This document shows positions 43,241 through 52,905 of a stretch of 64,000 nt of DNA, one piece after another. Source of the DNA: an uncultured Paracoccaceae bacterium (GTDB lineage: Bacteria; Pseudomonadota; Alphaproteobacteria; Rhodobacterales; Rhodobacteraceae); assembly GCA_947492825.1 (NCBI GenBank), contig CANLNT010000001.1, positions 806,001-870,000 on the forward strand, in the 5' to 3' direction. How positions within the stretch are numbered: the first letter of the stretch is position 1; each line of letters begins with the position of its first letter. A program made the translations under genes and the position numbers. The notes under the pieces were generated by a model, which worked only from the letters and a program-made list of their open reading frames with translations, ran no database searches and had not been told where the DNA came from.

Positions 43241-44266
43241 ATGACGGACGACACGAGCACACAGGAAGATCAGACAGGGGCCGCGGCACGGCGCGCGAAA
43301 GGTGAGTTTGTGCGCGGTGTCAGTGGCTTTCGGCACGCGATTGGGGATGCGGATTTTCCGCCCGAGGCGGGGCGGTATCACCTGTTTGTCGCGCTGAATT
43401 GCCCGTGGTGCCATCGGGTCACGTTGGCGCGGGCGGTGTTGGGCTTGCAGCAGGCGGTCACGCTGGATGTGGCCTTTCCCAATCGCACGGGCGAGGGCGA
43501 TCCGGCGGGGCCGAACCTGTGGGAGTTTGCGCCGGATCGGGTGGCAACACTGACCGGGGCGGCCTTGCCGGAGTGTACGGCTGAGACCGGGACCGGGGCA
43601 GGGTTGCGGCTGGCCAAGGAGATTTACCAGCGCGAAGGGTCGGATGAACAATCTGTGCCGGTGCTTTATGACAAGCGCACCCAGCGGATTGTGAACAACG
43701 AAAGTGCCGAGATCATCCGGATGCTTGATGCCCATGCGGAGGCATTGGGGTCTGATGTGTCCAGGGTCGCGCGGGCGCGGTTGGTACCGGAGGAGGCGGC
43801 GCTGCGCGCCGAGGTCGACAGGTTGAACGCGCAGATTTACACAGCGATCAACAATGGGGCCTACAAGGCGGGGTTTTCGTCGGATCAGGCGGTCTATGCC
43901 AGTGCTTTTGTGGCGTACTTTGAGGCTTTGAACGCGCTGGAGGCGCTGCTGTCGGACGGGCGACCTTTTCTGACAGGCGAGTCCTTGACCGAAGCCGATA
44001 TCCGTTTGTTTCCAACGCTGTATCGGCATGATCCGGTGTATTACCTGCGCATGAAGCTGAACGGCGCGCGGATTTTGGATTACCTGCATCTGTGGCGTTG
44101 GCTGTGCCGGGTTTATGCGCTGGATGGCGTGGCAGAGGCGGGATCATTGGTGCATTGCAGGCAGGGCTATTTCGGGCGGTCGTGGAACGGCACGATCCCC
44201 TTGGGGCCGCACTATCCGATGTCCTACCCCGCGGCTTATGCCCATCCGGAGCTTGCCAAGGCGTGA
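43241..44266 (+). CDS. Glutathionyl-hydroquinone reductase (xi-class GST)
   Basis: A 341-residue glutathione transferase of the YqjG/Ecm4 type, which reduces glutathionyl-hydroquinones with glutathione. The catalytic Cys is in LNCPWCHRVTLAR, and VPVLYDKRTQRIVNNESAEIIRML is the characteristic second segment. The C-terminal helical domain has GRPFLTGESLTEADIRLFPTLYRHDPVYY and LHLWRWLCRVY. The ATG at 43241 gives a family-like N-terminus; a longer frame overlaps the GNAT pseudogene and is rejected. It sits 93 bases after that gene, in the dcw interruption. Confidence 0.93.
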   Translation: MTDDTSTQEDQTGAAARRAKGEFVRGVSGFRHAIGDADFPPEAGRYHLFVALNCPWCHRVTLARAVLGLQQAVTLDVAFPNRTGEGDPAGPNLWEFAPDRVATLTGAALPECTAETGTGAGLRLAKEIYQREGSDEQSVPVLYDKRTQRIVNNESAEIIRMLDAHAEALGSDVSRVARARLVPEEAALRAEVDRLNAQIYTAINNGAYKAGFSSDQAVYASAFVAYFEALNALEALLSDGRPFLTGESLTEADIRLFPTLYRHDPVYYLRMKLNGARILDYLHLWRWLCRVYALDGVAEAGSLVHCRQGYFGRSWNGTIPLGPHYPMSYPAAYAHPELAKA

Positions 44267-44365
44267 TGAGACGCAATTAGAAGTGGATCACGGCTGCCAA
44301 AACCGCTAAACTTGGGGGATAGACCCGCAAAAGCGGGCGGTTGAGGCAGTATTGGCGGTAGTCCC

Positions 44366-45529
44366 ATGACGGAAATGGTCTATGGCACGGCACCTGTGGT
44401 CCATGAGGACCCGGTTTTGCCGCGTTGGTGGCGAACAATTGATAAATGGACGATGTCCTGCATCCTGTTGCTCTTTGGCATTGGGCTGCTGTTGGGGCTT
44501 GCGTCCTCGCCCCCGTTGGCGAGCAAAAACGGGTTGGAGCCGTTTTACTACGTCACCCGGCAGGCATTCTTCGGCGGCATGGCGATGATCGTGATGTTTG
44601 CCTTTTCGATGATGAACCCGCAGGTGGTGCGGCGCTTGGCGGTGCTGGGGTTCCTTGCGGCCTTTGTGGCGCTGGCGTTTCTGCCTGTCTTTGGTACGGA
44701 TTTCGGCAAGGGCGCGACACGGTGGTATTCGCTGGGGTTTGCATCGTTTCAACCTTCCGAGTTTTTGAAACCCGGATTTGTGGTGATGGCGGCCTGGTTG
44801 ATGGCGGCGTCGATGCAGGTGGGCGGGCCGCCCGGCAAGACCTATTCGCTGGTGCTGACCATCATCATCGTGACCTTGCTGGCCTTGCAGCCGGACTTTG
44901 GGCAGGCCTGTTTGATCCTGTTTTCGTGGGGTGTGATGTATTTCGTGGCCGGGGCGCCGATGATCCTGTTGATCTGTCTGGCAGGGCTGGTGGTGGCTGC
45001 GGGCAGTTTTGCCTATGCCAATTCAGAGCATTTCGCACGGCGGATTGACGGGTTCCTGAGCCCGGATTTGGACCCGACAACGCAGCTTGGCTATGCCACA
45101 AATGCGATCCGCGAGGGCGGGTTCTTTGGTGTGGGTGTCGGCGAAGGGCAGGTGAAGTGGTCCTTGCCGGATGCGCATACGGATTTCATTATCGCGGTGG
45201 CCGCCGAGGAATACGGGCTGATCTGCGTGCTGGTGATCATCGCACTTTATACGGTGATTGTGGTGCGCAGCCTGATGCGGCTGATGAAAGAGCGTGATCC
45301 GTTTATTCGGCTGGCGGGGACGGGCCTTGCCTGTGCCTTTGGGGTGCAAGCGATGATCAACATGGGGGTTGCGGTGCGGTTGTTGCCCGCCAAAGGGATG
45401 ACGTTGCCGTTTGTGTCTTATGGTGGGTCGAGCCTGATTGCGGGTGGGATTGCCGTGGGGATGCTGTTGGCGTTCACCCGGTCGCGGCCACAGGGCGAGA
45501 TGGAAGATTTGCTGAGGCCCGGGCGGTGA
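44366..45529 (+). CDS. ftsW: Septal peptidoglycan glycosyltransferase FtsW
   Basis: A 387-residue SEDS-family protein with about ten membrane helices that polymerises lipid II at the septum together with Fts[39 protein letters not shown], and [18 protein letters not shown] with the catalytic Asp region are visible, then [15 protein letters not shown] near the end. The murG gene follows after an interspersed element. Confidence 0.97.
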   Translation: MTEMVYGTAPVVHEDPVLPRWWRTIDKWTMSCILLLFGIGLLLGLASSPPLASKNGLEPFYYVTRQAFFGGMAMIVMFAFSMMNPQVVRRLAVLGFLAAFVALAFLPVFGTDFGKGATRWYSLGFASFQPSEFLKPGFVVMAAWLMAASMQVGGPPGKTYSLVLTIIIVTLLALQPDFGQACLILFSWGVMYFVAGAPMILLICLAGLVVAAGSFAYANSEHFARRIDGFLSPDLDPTTQLGYATNAIREGGFFGVGVGEGQVKWSLPDAHTDFIIAVAAEEYGLICVLVIIALYTVIVVRSLMRLMKERDPFIRLAGTGLACAFGVQAMINMGVAVRLLPAKGMTLPFVSYGGSSLIAGGIAVGMLLAFTRSRPQGEMEDLLRPGR

Positions 45530-45589
45530 GCGGGCCGGAGGGTCGCCGCTCGCGCGCAAGCGCGCATCACCCCGCCCACCGTCCCGAAT

Positions 45590-45638
45590 TGTGGGGGCCA
45601 GCCCCCACACCCCCGGGATATTTTTGGCCAGAAGAAGG
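45590..45638 (+). repeat. Interspersed intergenic element, copy E
   Basis: A 9-bp palindrome TGTGGGGGC-CA-GCCCCCACA (45590-45609) is followed by CCCCCGGGATATTTTTGGCC and AGAAGAAGGA. The last bases provide the ribosome-binding site of murG. Nearly identical to copy A at 4328-4376. Confidence 0.65.
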
Positions 45639-45647
45639 ATGGACCTT

Positions 45648-46742
45648 GTGAGCAAGTTGCTGGTCATTGCGGCAGGCGGCACGGGTGGGCATATGTTTCC
45701 CGCGCAGGCGTTGGCCGAGGCGATGTTGGCCAAGGGATGGCGCGTAAAGCTGAGCACCGATGCGCGCGGGGCGCGCTATACGGGCGGCTTTCCTGATGCG
45801 GTTGAGGTGAATGTTGTGGGCTCGGCCACTTTTGCGCGGGGTGGGGCGCTTGCCAAGCTGGCAGTGCCGTTTCGGATTTTGGGTGGCATTGGCATGGCCA
45901 AGTGGCGCATGTTGCGCGACCGGCCCGCGGTCGTTGTGGGCTTTGGGGGTTATCCAGCGATCCCGGCCATGGCGGCCGCTTGGGCCTTGCGCGTGCCGCG
46001 GATGATCCACGAGCAGAACGGTGTTTTGGGGCGGGTGAACCAGCTGTTTGCACGCCGCGTTGATCAGATTGCCTGCGGCACCTGGCCCACGGAATTGCCC
46101 GCCGGTGTTGAGGGCATTCACACAGGTAACCCGGTGCGGGCCACCATTCTGGAGCGGCAGGGGGCGGCCTATATCCCGCCCGGCGATTACCCGATGTCGG
46201 TCATGGTGATGGGGGGCTCTCAGGGGGCGCGCATTCTGTCGGACGTCGTACCTGCGGCACTGGCGGCCTTGCCAGAGGCGCTGCGCCACAGGTTGCGGGT
46301 CGCGCATCAGGCGCGTGAGGAAGATCTGGAGCGGGTTCAGTCCTATTACGCTGAGATGGGAATTCCGGCCGAGGTGCAGACGTTCTTTACCGATGTGCCG
46401 GAGCGGTTGGCCGAGGCGCAGTTGTTTATCGGGCGTTCTGGCGCGTCGACGGTTGCAGATGTCAGCGTGATCGGGCGTCCTGCGGTTTTCGTCCCCCTCG
46501 CGCAGGCCATTCGGGATGAACAAAGCGCCAATGCGCGGCAGATGGTCGATGCAGGTGCTGCGATCCTGATGCCGGAAAGCCAATTCACGGCTGAGACCCT
46601 GTCCGACCAGGTGGAAAACGTGTTGGGCAACCCCGATGGTGCCCTGCAAATGGCAATCGCGGCCTTGTCCTGTGGCAGGCCGGACGCTACGGAGCGGCTT
46701 CAGGCGCTCGTTGAGACTTTGGCAGAGGGCGGACAGAAATGA
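45648..46742 (+). CDS. murG: UDP-GlcNAc transferase MurG
   Basis: A 364-residue peripheral membrane glycosyltransferase (GT28) that converts lipid I to lipid [19 protein letters not shown] is the N-terminal lipid-side loop, and GGSQGAR and RSGASTVAD lie in the UDP-GlcNAc half. The GTG at 45648 is chosen because AAGGA lies about eight bases upstream and gives the family start [11 protein letters not shown]; an ATG nine bases before is possible. It overlaps murC by four bases if that gene starts at the first ATG. Confidence 0.96.
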   Translation: MSKLLVIAAGGTGGHMFPAQALAEAMLAKGWRVKLSTDARGARYTGGFPDAVEVNVVGSATFARGGALAKLAVPFRILGGIGMAKWRMLRDRPAVVVGFGGYPAIPAMAAAWALRVPRMIHEQNGVLGRVNQLFARRVDQIACGTWPTELPAGVEGIHTGNPVRATILERQGAAYIPPGDYPMSVMVMGGSQGARILSDVVPAALAALPEALRHRLRVAHQAREEDLERVQSYYAEMGIPAEVQTFFTDVPERLAEAQLFIGRSGASTVADVSVIGRPAVFVPLAQAIRDEQSANARQMVDAGAAILMPESQFTAETLSDQVENVLGNPDGALQMAIAALSCGRPDATERLQALVETLAEGGQK

Positions 46743-46759
46743 TGGATGGAAGTCAGGTT

Positions 46760-48160
46760 ATGAACAGTGCTGCGACGAAACTGCCGTTGGATGTGGGTGC
46801 GATCCACTTTGTCGGCATTGGCGGGATTGGCATGTCGGGCATTGCCGAGGTGCTGTTGAACCACGGCTATACCGTGCAGGGATCGGACCTGAAGGGGTCG
46901 AGGATCACTGAGCGGTTGGAACGGCTGGGCGCGCGCGTTTTTGAAGGGCAGCGGGCCGAGAACCTCGAAGAGGCGGAAGTGGTCGTGATCTCATCCGCGA
47001 TCAAGCCGGGCAATCCAGAGCTGGATGCTGCCCGCGCCGCAGGTCTGCCGATTGTGCGCCGGGCCGAGATGCTGGCCGAGTTGATGCGGTTGAAATCCAA
47101 CGTGGCTGTGGCCGGCACCCACGGCAAGACCACGACCACAACGATGGTCGCGGCATTGCTGGATGAGGGCGGGATTGACCCCACGGTGATCAACGGCGGG
47201 ATCATTCACGCCTACGGATCCAATGCCCGCATGGGGCAGGGCGAATGGATGGTTGTGGAGGCTGATGAGTCCGACGGCACCTTCAACCGCCTGCCCGCGA
47301 CCATCGCGATTGTGACCAACATCGACCCCGAGCACATGGAACACTGGGGCACCGAAGAGGCGCTGCATCAGGGATTTTATGAGTTCGTCTCTGGCATTCC
47401 GTTTTACGGGTTGGCGGTCTGCTGCACCGATGACCCGGATGTGCAATCGCTGGTGGGCAAGATCACCGACCGCCGGGTGGTGACCTATGGCTTTAACGCG
47501 CAGGCGGATGTGCGGGCGGTGAACCTGCATTACAAAGCCGGGGTCGCGCATTTTGATGTGGCCTTGCAGGCCGAGGGGCTGGTGATTGAGGGCTGTGAGC
47601 TGCCGATGCCCGGTGATCACAACGTGTCCAACGCGCTGTCTGCGGTCGCTGTGGCGCGGCATCTGGGGATGAAGGTGGCAGAGATCAAGGCCGCGCTGAA
47701 AGGCTTTGGCGGCGTGAACCGGCGCTTTACCAAGGTGGGCGAGGTTGGTGGCGTTGTGATCATCGACGACTACGGCCACCACCCGGTTGAGATTGCCGCC
47801 GTGCTGAAAGCCGCGCGGCAGGCAACCGAGGGTCGCGTGATCGCGGTGCATCAGCCGCACAGGTACAGCCGGTTAAGCCACCATTTTGAGGAGTTCTGCG
47901 CCTGTTTCAATGATGCCGATGTGGTCGGCATCGCGGATGTGTTTTCCGCCGGTGAGGATGTGATCCCCGGAGCAGAGCGTGACGATCTGGTCGCCGGGCT
48001 GATCCGCCACGGGCATCGTCATGCGCGCGCAGTGGCGTCGGAGGATGATCTGGAACGGCTGGTGCGCGAACAGGCCACGGAAGGTGATATGGTGGTTTGT
48101 CTCGGGGCGGGGACGATCTCGACCTGGGCCAATGGGTTGCCGGAGCGGTTGAAGGGGTAG
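46760..48160 (+). CDS. murC: UDP-MurNAc:L-alanine ligase MurC
   Basis: A 466-residue Mur ligase adding L-Ala to UDP-MurNAc. [17 protein letters not shown], the P-loop [20 protein letters not shown] and [10 protein letters not shown] are diagnostic. The ATG at 46760 gives the family N-terminus ([11 protein letters not shown]); an in-frame ATG at 46739 overlaps the murG stop and cannot be excluded. The next gene starts seven bases after the stop and is unrelated. Confidence 0.95.
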   Translation: MNSAATKLPLDVGAIHFVGIGGIGMSGIAEVLLNHGYTVQGSDLKGSRITERLERLGARVFEGQRAENLEEAEVVVISSAIKPGNPELDAARAAGLPIVRRAEMLAELMRLKSNVAVAGTHGKTTTTTMVAALLDEGGIDPTVINGGIIHAYGSNARMGQGEWMVVEADESDGTFNRLPATIAIVTNIDPEHMEHWGTEEALHQGFYEFVSGIPFYGLAVCCTDDPDVQSLVGKITDRRVVTYGFNAQADVRAVNLHYKAGVAHFDVALQAEGLVIEGCELPMPGDHNVSNALSAVAVARHLGMKVAEIKAALKGFGGVNRRFTKVGEVGGVVIIDDYGHHPVEIAAVLKAARQATEGRVIAVHQPHRYSRLSHHFEEFCACFNDADVVGIADVFSAGEDVIPGAERDDLVAGLIRHGHRHARAVASEDDLERLVREQATEGDMVVCLGAGTISTWANGLPERLKG

Positions 48161-48167
48161 GGAAGGG

Positions 48168-49808
48168 GTGCGGGTTGAGGAGGTTGTTGATCGCGAAAGT
48201 CTAATTGGCTATTTGGGAGCTCTTGCGACAGTTCGCGGCACTGAGGTGATCCGTCAGCTCGGATTTCGCGCGGCTGCTCGAGTCGCTCCCATTCCTATGG
48301 AGCAGTTGTTGGTTTCCGGCGACGCGGAACTCTTCGAGCGCGGCACAATTGCTCTCTTCGTTGCTTTGGCATTTGGATCGACTGATGCGGTTTCAACAAA
48401 CCCAGTTCTGGATCATAAGCCTTTCAGCGTTGTTGCAAATGAAGGATTTTCAATCGCCAATAGTTTCTACGATCACTTAACTGGGATTGAGTTGCGCGAT
48501 ACTTCGAACGCAATCGCTGCGGCGTGTATGGCTGTCGGATCCCATGGTGAGATGGGAAACCTACGTACAGCGATACCATTTTCCGATCCAATTATTCACG
48601 CGGCTTCAACGACCTACTCTGATCTTGTCTGGGCGTCAGTTCGCTCTGATCTTGTCCATTTGGATGAGCACGAGACCTTTAGTGGAGTGCGCCTATGGGC
48701 AGGTTCACTGGCTTCCGCCGAGCTGCAGACCAAGTGGGGGAGAGTTCGGTCGAGTCTGCTTCGACGACCCGTCGAACAGCGATGGGGGTTCTGGGTTGCT
48801 TGGTATGACCGTGTTGTTGACGGTCAAAACATTCACTCTGATTCAATTCTATCGGTATTGGGCGCTTTTATTGACAACGATTGGAACACAGGGCCGGCAC
48901 GCATCAATCCAATGTTTGACGACGTTTGGAAACTCTATCTGGCGGAGGATAACGCCAATAAGGTCGTTACAAAATTTTTTGACGCCGCCCCGGTTGACTT
49001 CGAGTTCAGTGACCTCCTGCAAGCCATGCGACTTATCGGTGTCCAAGACAACATGCGGCACCTCAAGGAACCGGAAGTCGTTCAGAGCTTCCTTGATGAC
49101 AGCAAAGAGGTCCGCGACGGGTTTCGGGATTTCGTGGATGACGCAATTGACATGCAGGGCGGCAATTTTGTGGGGCCGCTCAGGCGGCGCGCCGAGAACA
49201 TCCTGACCGAATTTTCGAATGCTGAGGACATGACCCACATCCGCGCGGAGCGGGTTGTCATGCTCGCGCAGGAATTGGAGTTCTATTCAAAGGATCAGAA
49301 GGCGGTTGATGACCTCGGTGCAACGCTGTTTGCCGTATTGGAGAACAGGCTGAAACAGCTCAAGCGTCTATGTCGTCAGCACTTTGGCCCATCCTATGTG
49401 TCACTGGCGCCACTTGCGCAGCTAACGCTAGAGCAAATTGAGCAGGATGAGGTGCTGCGGATTTTGGATGAAGCGCTGAAGCGCATGGACATGCTACCGT
49501 CTGAAGACCTCTACGCGCTTGATGCGTCCGGGCGAGCGGTGCTGGACAATATGCTGCGCGAGCTGGGCGATACGCGGGCCGCGATTGCAAACGCAACCGA
49601 CGAAGAGTTTGTCGCAATTCTTGAGGCACGTTTTGCCGAAAGTTCCGGCGCACTTGGTTTGTCGATTGGCAAATTCTATGAAAGTTCGGCGCAGGCGATG
49701 GGGAAGATATCGCAGCGTGTTGATATTGCGATCAGGACGCAAAAACGTGCGAAAGGGTTGGACGCCATTTTGGACGCGGTCAAAGACCTTGGTGGCGGCG
49801 GCACATGA
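48168..49808 (+). CDS. Unknown 546-residue protein inserted after murC
   Basis: A large soluble protein of unknown function, mostly helical. The N-terminus has DRESLIGYLGALA followed by the aliphatic/Ala-Arg pattern of a helical bundle, and near residue 205-250 the segment WGFWVAWYDRVVDGQ with DNDWNTGPARIN, a pattern I associate with uncharacterised accessory proteins of Alphaproteobacteria. The C-terminal half has long amphipathic helices. Base composition is uneven and partly much lower in GC than the flanking mur genes. The start is a GTG seven bases past murC. It is co-directional, with the next gene overlapping by four bases. Probably acquired; function not assignable. Confidence 0.8.
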   Translation: MRVEEVVDRESLIGYLGALATVRGTEVIRQLGFRAAARVAPIPMEQLLVSGDAELFERGTIALFVALAFGSTDAVSTNPVLDHKPFSVVANEGFSIANSFYDHLTGIELRDTSNAIAAACMAVGSHGEMGNLRTAIPFSDPIIHAASTTYSDLVWASVRSDLVHLDEHETFSGVRLWAGSLASAELQTKWGRVRSSLLRRPVEQRWGFWVAWYDRVVDGQNIHSDSILSVLGAFIDNDWNTGPARINPMFDDVWKLYLAEDNANKVVTKFFDAAPVDFEFSDLLQAMRLIGVQDNMRHLKEPEVVQSFLDDSKEVRDGFRDFVDDAIDMQGGNFVGPLRRRAENILTEFSNAEDMTHIRAERVVMLAQELEFYSKDQKAVDDLGATLFAVLENRLKQLKRLCRQHFGPSYVSLAPLAQLTLEQIEQDEVLRILDEALKRMDMLPSEDLYALDASGRAVLDNMLRELGDTRAAIANATDEEFVAILEARFAESSGALGLSIGKFYESSAQAMGKISQRVDIAIRTQKRAKGLDAILDAVKDLGGGGT

Positions 49809-50059
49809 CCGCCTCTGCCATCCTTGCCATCGTCTGGGTGCTGGCTGCCACGGCAACGGCCTTTTTGCCTATGAAACGGCAATATAGGCCCGGGATTGTG
49901 CTGTTGGGCGCGGCACCGGTGCTTATCGTATGGTTAGGCGTTGACTATGGGGCGCTCGTGGGCTTTTTGGCGGCTGCGGGGTTCGTGTCGATGTTTCGCA
50001 ACCCGCTGATCTACTTTTACCGCCGCGCGAGGGGCGAGAGGCCGGACGTACCGAAATGA
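49805..50059 (+). CDS. DUF2484 membrane protein
   Basis: An 84-residue protein with two or three membrane helices (ILAIVWVLAATATAFLP, IVLLGAAPVLIVWLGV, GALVGFLAAAGFVSMF) and the ending MFRNPLIYFYRRARG typical of DUF2484. This family occurs mainly in Rhodobacterales, between murC and murB. A link to wall synthesis is inferred from position alone. It overlaps both neighbours by four bases. Confidence 0.85.
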   Translation: MTASAILAIVWVLAATATAFLPMKRQYRPGIVLLGAAPVLIVWLGVDYGALVGFLAAAGFVSMFRNPLIYFYRRARGERPDVPK

Positions 50060-50325
50060 GCTTTGCCTGGATCCTGAATTATCTGCCCATCGTGTTGGGC
50101 CTGATCTGGCTGGTGGCGGCGAACCTGTTGGGTATGATCCCCAGCCGGGATAACCACTGGCGTCGCGCCTATGTGCTGATTGCGTTGGGCGTGCCGCTGC
50201 TGGGGTGGATCACGCTGGAGTTCGGGCCGTGGATCGGGCTGGCCTTTCTGGCGGCGGGATCAAGCGTGCTGCGCTGGCCGCTGATCTATCTGGGCCGCTG
50301 GCTGCGGGCGCGGTTGCCGGGCTGA
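50056..50325 (+). CDS. DUF2484 membrane protein, second copy
   Basis: An 89-residue relative of the preceding gene: IVLGLIWLVAANLLGMIPSRDNHWRRAY, then two helices and the common end VLRWPLIYLGRWLRARLPG. The shared layout suggests tandem duplication within the family. It starts on the stop of the first copy and ends on the start of the next membrane gene. Confidence 0.82.
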   Translation: MSFAWILNYLPIVLGLIWLVAANLLGMIPSRDNHWRRAYVLIALGVPLLGWITLEFGPWIGLAFLAAGSSVLRWPLIYLGRWLRARLPG

Positions 50326-50612
50326 TGGGCGGGCTGGTCGTCTTTGCGATCATGGTGCTTGGGGCGTTTATTCCGTTTGGCATTGTTGGCTATCTGGTGC
50401 GCGCGGGCAAGAACGGGCTGGCGCTGAGCATTGCCGCCGTGATTGGCGCGATGCTGTATATTCTGGTCTGGGGGTCCGACGGACGGCTGGGTATTGATCC
50501 GCTGCTGGCGATTTCCTGGGCGATGCTGTTTTTCGTGCCTGCACTGATCGGCACGCTGGCGGGCGGTCTACTGGGCTGGCTGATGCGGCGCAGGGATGAC
50601 CGCTCTATCTGA
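50325..50612 (+). CDS. Small membrane protein
   Basis: A 95-residue protein with three hydrophobic segments (VVFAIMVLGAFIPFGIVGYLV, ALSIAAVIGAMLYILVW, LLAISWAMLFFVPALIGTLAGGLLGWL) and an Arg/Asp tail. Function unknown. The ATG overlaps the previous stop (TGATG), so it is translated from the murC-murB transcript. Confidence 0.78.
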   Translation: MGGLVVFAIMVLGAFIPFGIVGYLVRAGKNGLALSIAAVIGAMLYILVWGSDGRLGIDPLLAISWAMLFFVPALIGTLAGGLLGWLMRRRDDRSI

Positions 50613-50641
50613 ACTTTTTTCGGCTCAAAACCTTGAACAAC

Positions 50642-50677
50642 GTTCACGAATGCCCATCTCGTGAACATCGTTCATGA
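50642..50677. promoter_or_regulatory. Candidate operator GTTCACGA before the gene at 50695
   Basis: Inverted repeat GTTCACGA (50642-50649) and TCGTGAAC (50659-50666) with a nine-base spacer; a third half-site GTTCATGA lies at 50670-50677. It falls in the only sizeable gap between murC and murB, so an internal regulated promoter is possible. Confidence 0.45.
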
Positions 50678-50694
50678 AAACGGAGGGACGAGAA

Positions 50695-50988
50695 ATGGAT
50701 GAGTTCATGATTTTTGCAATCCCGGCGGGTGTTTGCGCAGCGGTCGGTCTGGCCGGGTTTCTGGCGGCAAAACATCGCGCAAAGGCGGTGCTGGTGACGC
50801 TGGCGTTGGTCTGGGCGGGGTTTACCGCCGCGATGGCCTATGGCATGGCGACGGCAACGGGCTGGGACGGGTTGGGATACTTCCTTGGACTGGCCGGGAT
50901 CAGCGCGCCGAGCCTTGTTGGATTGGGTCTGGGTGGCGTGATCGGCAAGTACAAGAGAGAAGGGCGCAAGGACCATGCGGCTACCTGA
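50695..50988 (+). CDS. Small membrane protein
   Basis: A 97-residue protein with about three membrane helices ([66 protein letters not shown]) and a charged tail. Function unknown. CGGAGGG precedes the ATG at 50695, which lies just downstream of a palindromic operator candidate. It overlaps murB by 14 bases. Confidence 0.78.
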   Translation: MDEFMIFAIPAGVCAAVGLAGFLAAKHRAKAVLVTLALVWAGFTAAMAYGMATATGWDGLGYFLGLAGISAPSLVGLGLGGVIGKYKREGRKDHAAT

Positions 50989-51907
50989 TGTCAGAGGCAC
51001 ATTAACGCGGGACCGCCCCCTGAACAGCCTGACATGGCTGCGGGTGGGCGGGCCTGCCGATGTGCTGTTTCAGCCTGCGGATGTCGATGATCTGCGCGAT
51101 TTTCTGCGCGATCTGGACCCGGATGTGCCGGTTTTTCCGATGGGTGTCGGGTCAAACTTGATCGTGCGCGACGGCGGGGTGCGCGGCGTGGTGATCCGGC
51201 TGGGACGCGGATTCAATGGGATCGAGGTCGACGGTCAGACCGTGACGGCGGGGGCGGCGGCGCTGGATGCGCATGTGGCGCGCAAGGCCGCTGAGGCGGG
51301 TGTTGATCTGACGTTTCTGCGCACGATCCCCGGTTCTATCGGTGGGGCCGTGCGGATGAATGCGGGCTGTTATGGGTCTTATACGGCGGATGTTTTTCAA
51401 AGTGCCGAGGTGGTTCTGCGCGATGGCAGTCTTGTGACGCTGGGGCCCGATGACCTGCAATTTGCCTATCGGTCCAGCGCCATGCCCGAAGGCGCGGTGC
51501 TGATCAGTGCGACGCTGAAAGGGCCGGAGGGTGATCCTGCTGTGCTGGCGCAGCAAATGGAAGATCAACTGGCCAAGCGGGACGAAACCCAGCCGACCAA
51601 GGACCGCACGGCAGGCAGCACGTTCCGCAATCCGGCGGGCTTTTCCAGCACCGGGCAGGCGGATGACACGCATGATCTGAAGGCTTGGAAGGTGATCGAC
51701 GACGCGGGCATGCGCGGCGCCAAGGTGGGGCAGGCGGTGATGAACGAGATGCACTCGAACTTTCTGACCAATGCGGGTGGGGCGAGTGCAAAAGACCTTG
51801 AGGATTTGGGCGAGTTGGTCCGGAAAAAGGTTTACGCTGCCAGCGGGATCACGCTAGAGTGGGAAATTATGCGCGTGGGTGACCGCACGCTCAAAAATCA
51901 AGAATAA
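50975..51907 (+). CDS. murB: UDP-N-acetylenolpyruvoylglucosamine reductase MurB
   Basis: A 310-residue FAD enzyme reducing UDP-GlcNAc-enolpyruvate to UDP-MurNAc with [20 protein letters not shown], the FAD loop [36 protein letters not shown] with the catalytic Ser, and the final [17 protein letters not shown] are present. The start overlaps the preceding small gene by 14 bases. Confidence 0.97.
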   Translation: MRLPDVRGTLTRDRPLNSLTWLRVGGPADVLFQPADVDDLRDFLRDLDPDVPVFPMGVGSNLIVRDGGVRGVVIRLGRGFNGIEVDGQTVTAGAAALDAHVARKAAEAGVDLTFLRTIPGSIGGAVRMNAGCYGSYTADVFQSAEVVLRDGSLVTLGPDDLQFAYRSSAMPEGAVLISATLKGPEGDPAVLAQQMEDQLAKRDETQPTKDRTAGSTFRNPAGFSSTGQADDTHDLKAWKVIDDAGMRGAKVGQAVMNEMHSNFLTNAGGASAKDLEDLGELVRKKVYAASGITLEWEIMRVGDRTLKNQE

Positions 51908-51990
51908 CGGTTCAAAGAACCGGACCCGAGGCAAGGGTCATCGCGATAAAAGACGCTGCGAAAACGGAGCGCTTCAAAAGGTGGTAGGGT

Positions 51991-52905
51991 ATGTCGAGCA
52001 GGGCAAACCCGAAAGTTGTGGTTCTGATGGGCGGCCCATCGGCGGAGCGTGAGGTTTCGCTGTCGAGCGGTGCGGAATGTGCGGCAGCTTTGCGGGTATC
52101 AGGATGTGAAGTGATCGAGGTCGATGCAGGGCCTGACCTTGTCGCGCGCCTGCACGACATTGCCCCGGACGTTGTTTTTAACGCTTTGCATGGCCGTTGG
52201 GGTGAAGATGGCTGTGTGCAGGGTGTGCTGGAATGGCTGAAGATTCCCTATACGCATAGCGGTGTCCTTGCCTCTGCCCTGACGATGGACAAGCAGCGCA
52301 CCAAAGATGTGTACCGCGCAGCAGGGCTGCCGTTCATGCATTCGGTCATCGCCAAGTCGAAGGACGTCGAAGCTGCGCATGTGATGGACCCGCCGTATGT
52401 GGTGAAGCCCTTTAACGAGGGCTCCTCGGTCGGGGTGTATATCGTAGGGGAATCGGCCAATGGGCCGCCGCAGCTGGCGCAAGAGATGCCTGAGGATGTG
52501 ATGGTCGAGACCTATGCACCCGGGCGGGAGTTGACGACCACCGTGCTGGACGGCAAGGCGCTGACGGTCACAGATATCGTGACTGATGGCTGGTATGATT
52601 ATCACGCGAAATACGCGGAAGGTGGGTCGCACCATGTGATCCCGGCAGACCTGCCGCAGGATATTTTTGACGCTTGCATGGATTACGCGGTGCGGGCGCA
52701 TGTGGCCTTGGGCTGTCGCGGGTTGACGCGTACCGATTTCCGCTGGGACGAGGCGCGCGGGCTGGACGGGTTGATCCTGCTTGAGACCAACACGCAACCC
52801 GGCATGACGCCCACATCGCTGGCACCGGAACAGGCCGCGCATGTGGGCATGGATTTCCCGGCGCTGTGCCGTTGGATGGTGGAGGATGCGTCATGCGACC
52901 GTTAA
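51991..52905 (+). CDS. ddl: D-alanine-D-alanine ligase
   Basis: A 304-residue ATP-grasp ligase that makes D-Ala-D-Ala for MurF. VVLMGGPSAEREVSLSSG at the N-terminus, FNALHGRWGEDG, KPFNEGSSVGV and LLETNTQPGMTPTSLAPEQA with the metal ligands are all present. It starts 83 bases after murB, where a CGGTTC/GAACCG hairpin (51908-51922) lies. It overlaps ftsQ by 13 bases. Confidence 0.97.
   Translation: MSSRANPKVVVLMGGPSAEREVSLSSGAECAAALRVSGCEVIEVDAGPDLVARLHDIAPDVVFNALHGRWGEDGCVQGVLEWLKIPYTHSGVLASALTMDKQRTKDVYRAAGLPFMHSVIAKSKDVEAAHVMDPPYVVKPFNEGSSVGVYIVGESANGPPQLAQEMPEDVMVETYAPGRELTTTVLDGKALTVTDIVTDGWYDYHAKYAEGGSHHVIPADLPQDIFDACMDYAVRAHVALGCRGLTRTDFRWDEARGLDGLILLETNTQPGMTPTSLAPEQAAHVGMDFPALCRWMVEDASCDR

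Noticed and set aside
43100-44089. A 329-codon open frame on the minus strand
   Set aside because: It is antisense to the glutathionyl-hydroquinone reductase, whose motifs are unmistakable.
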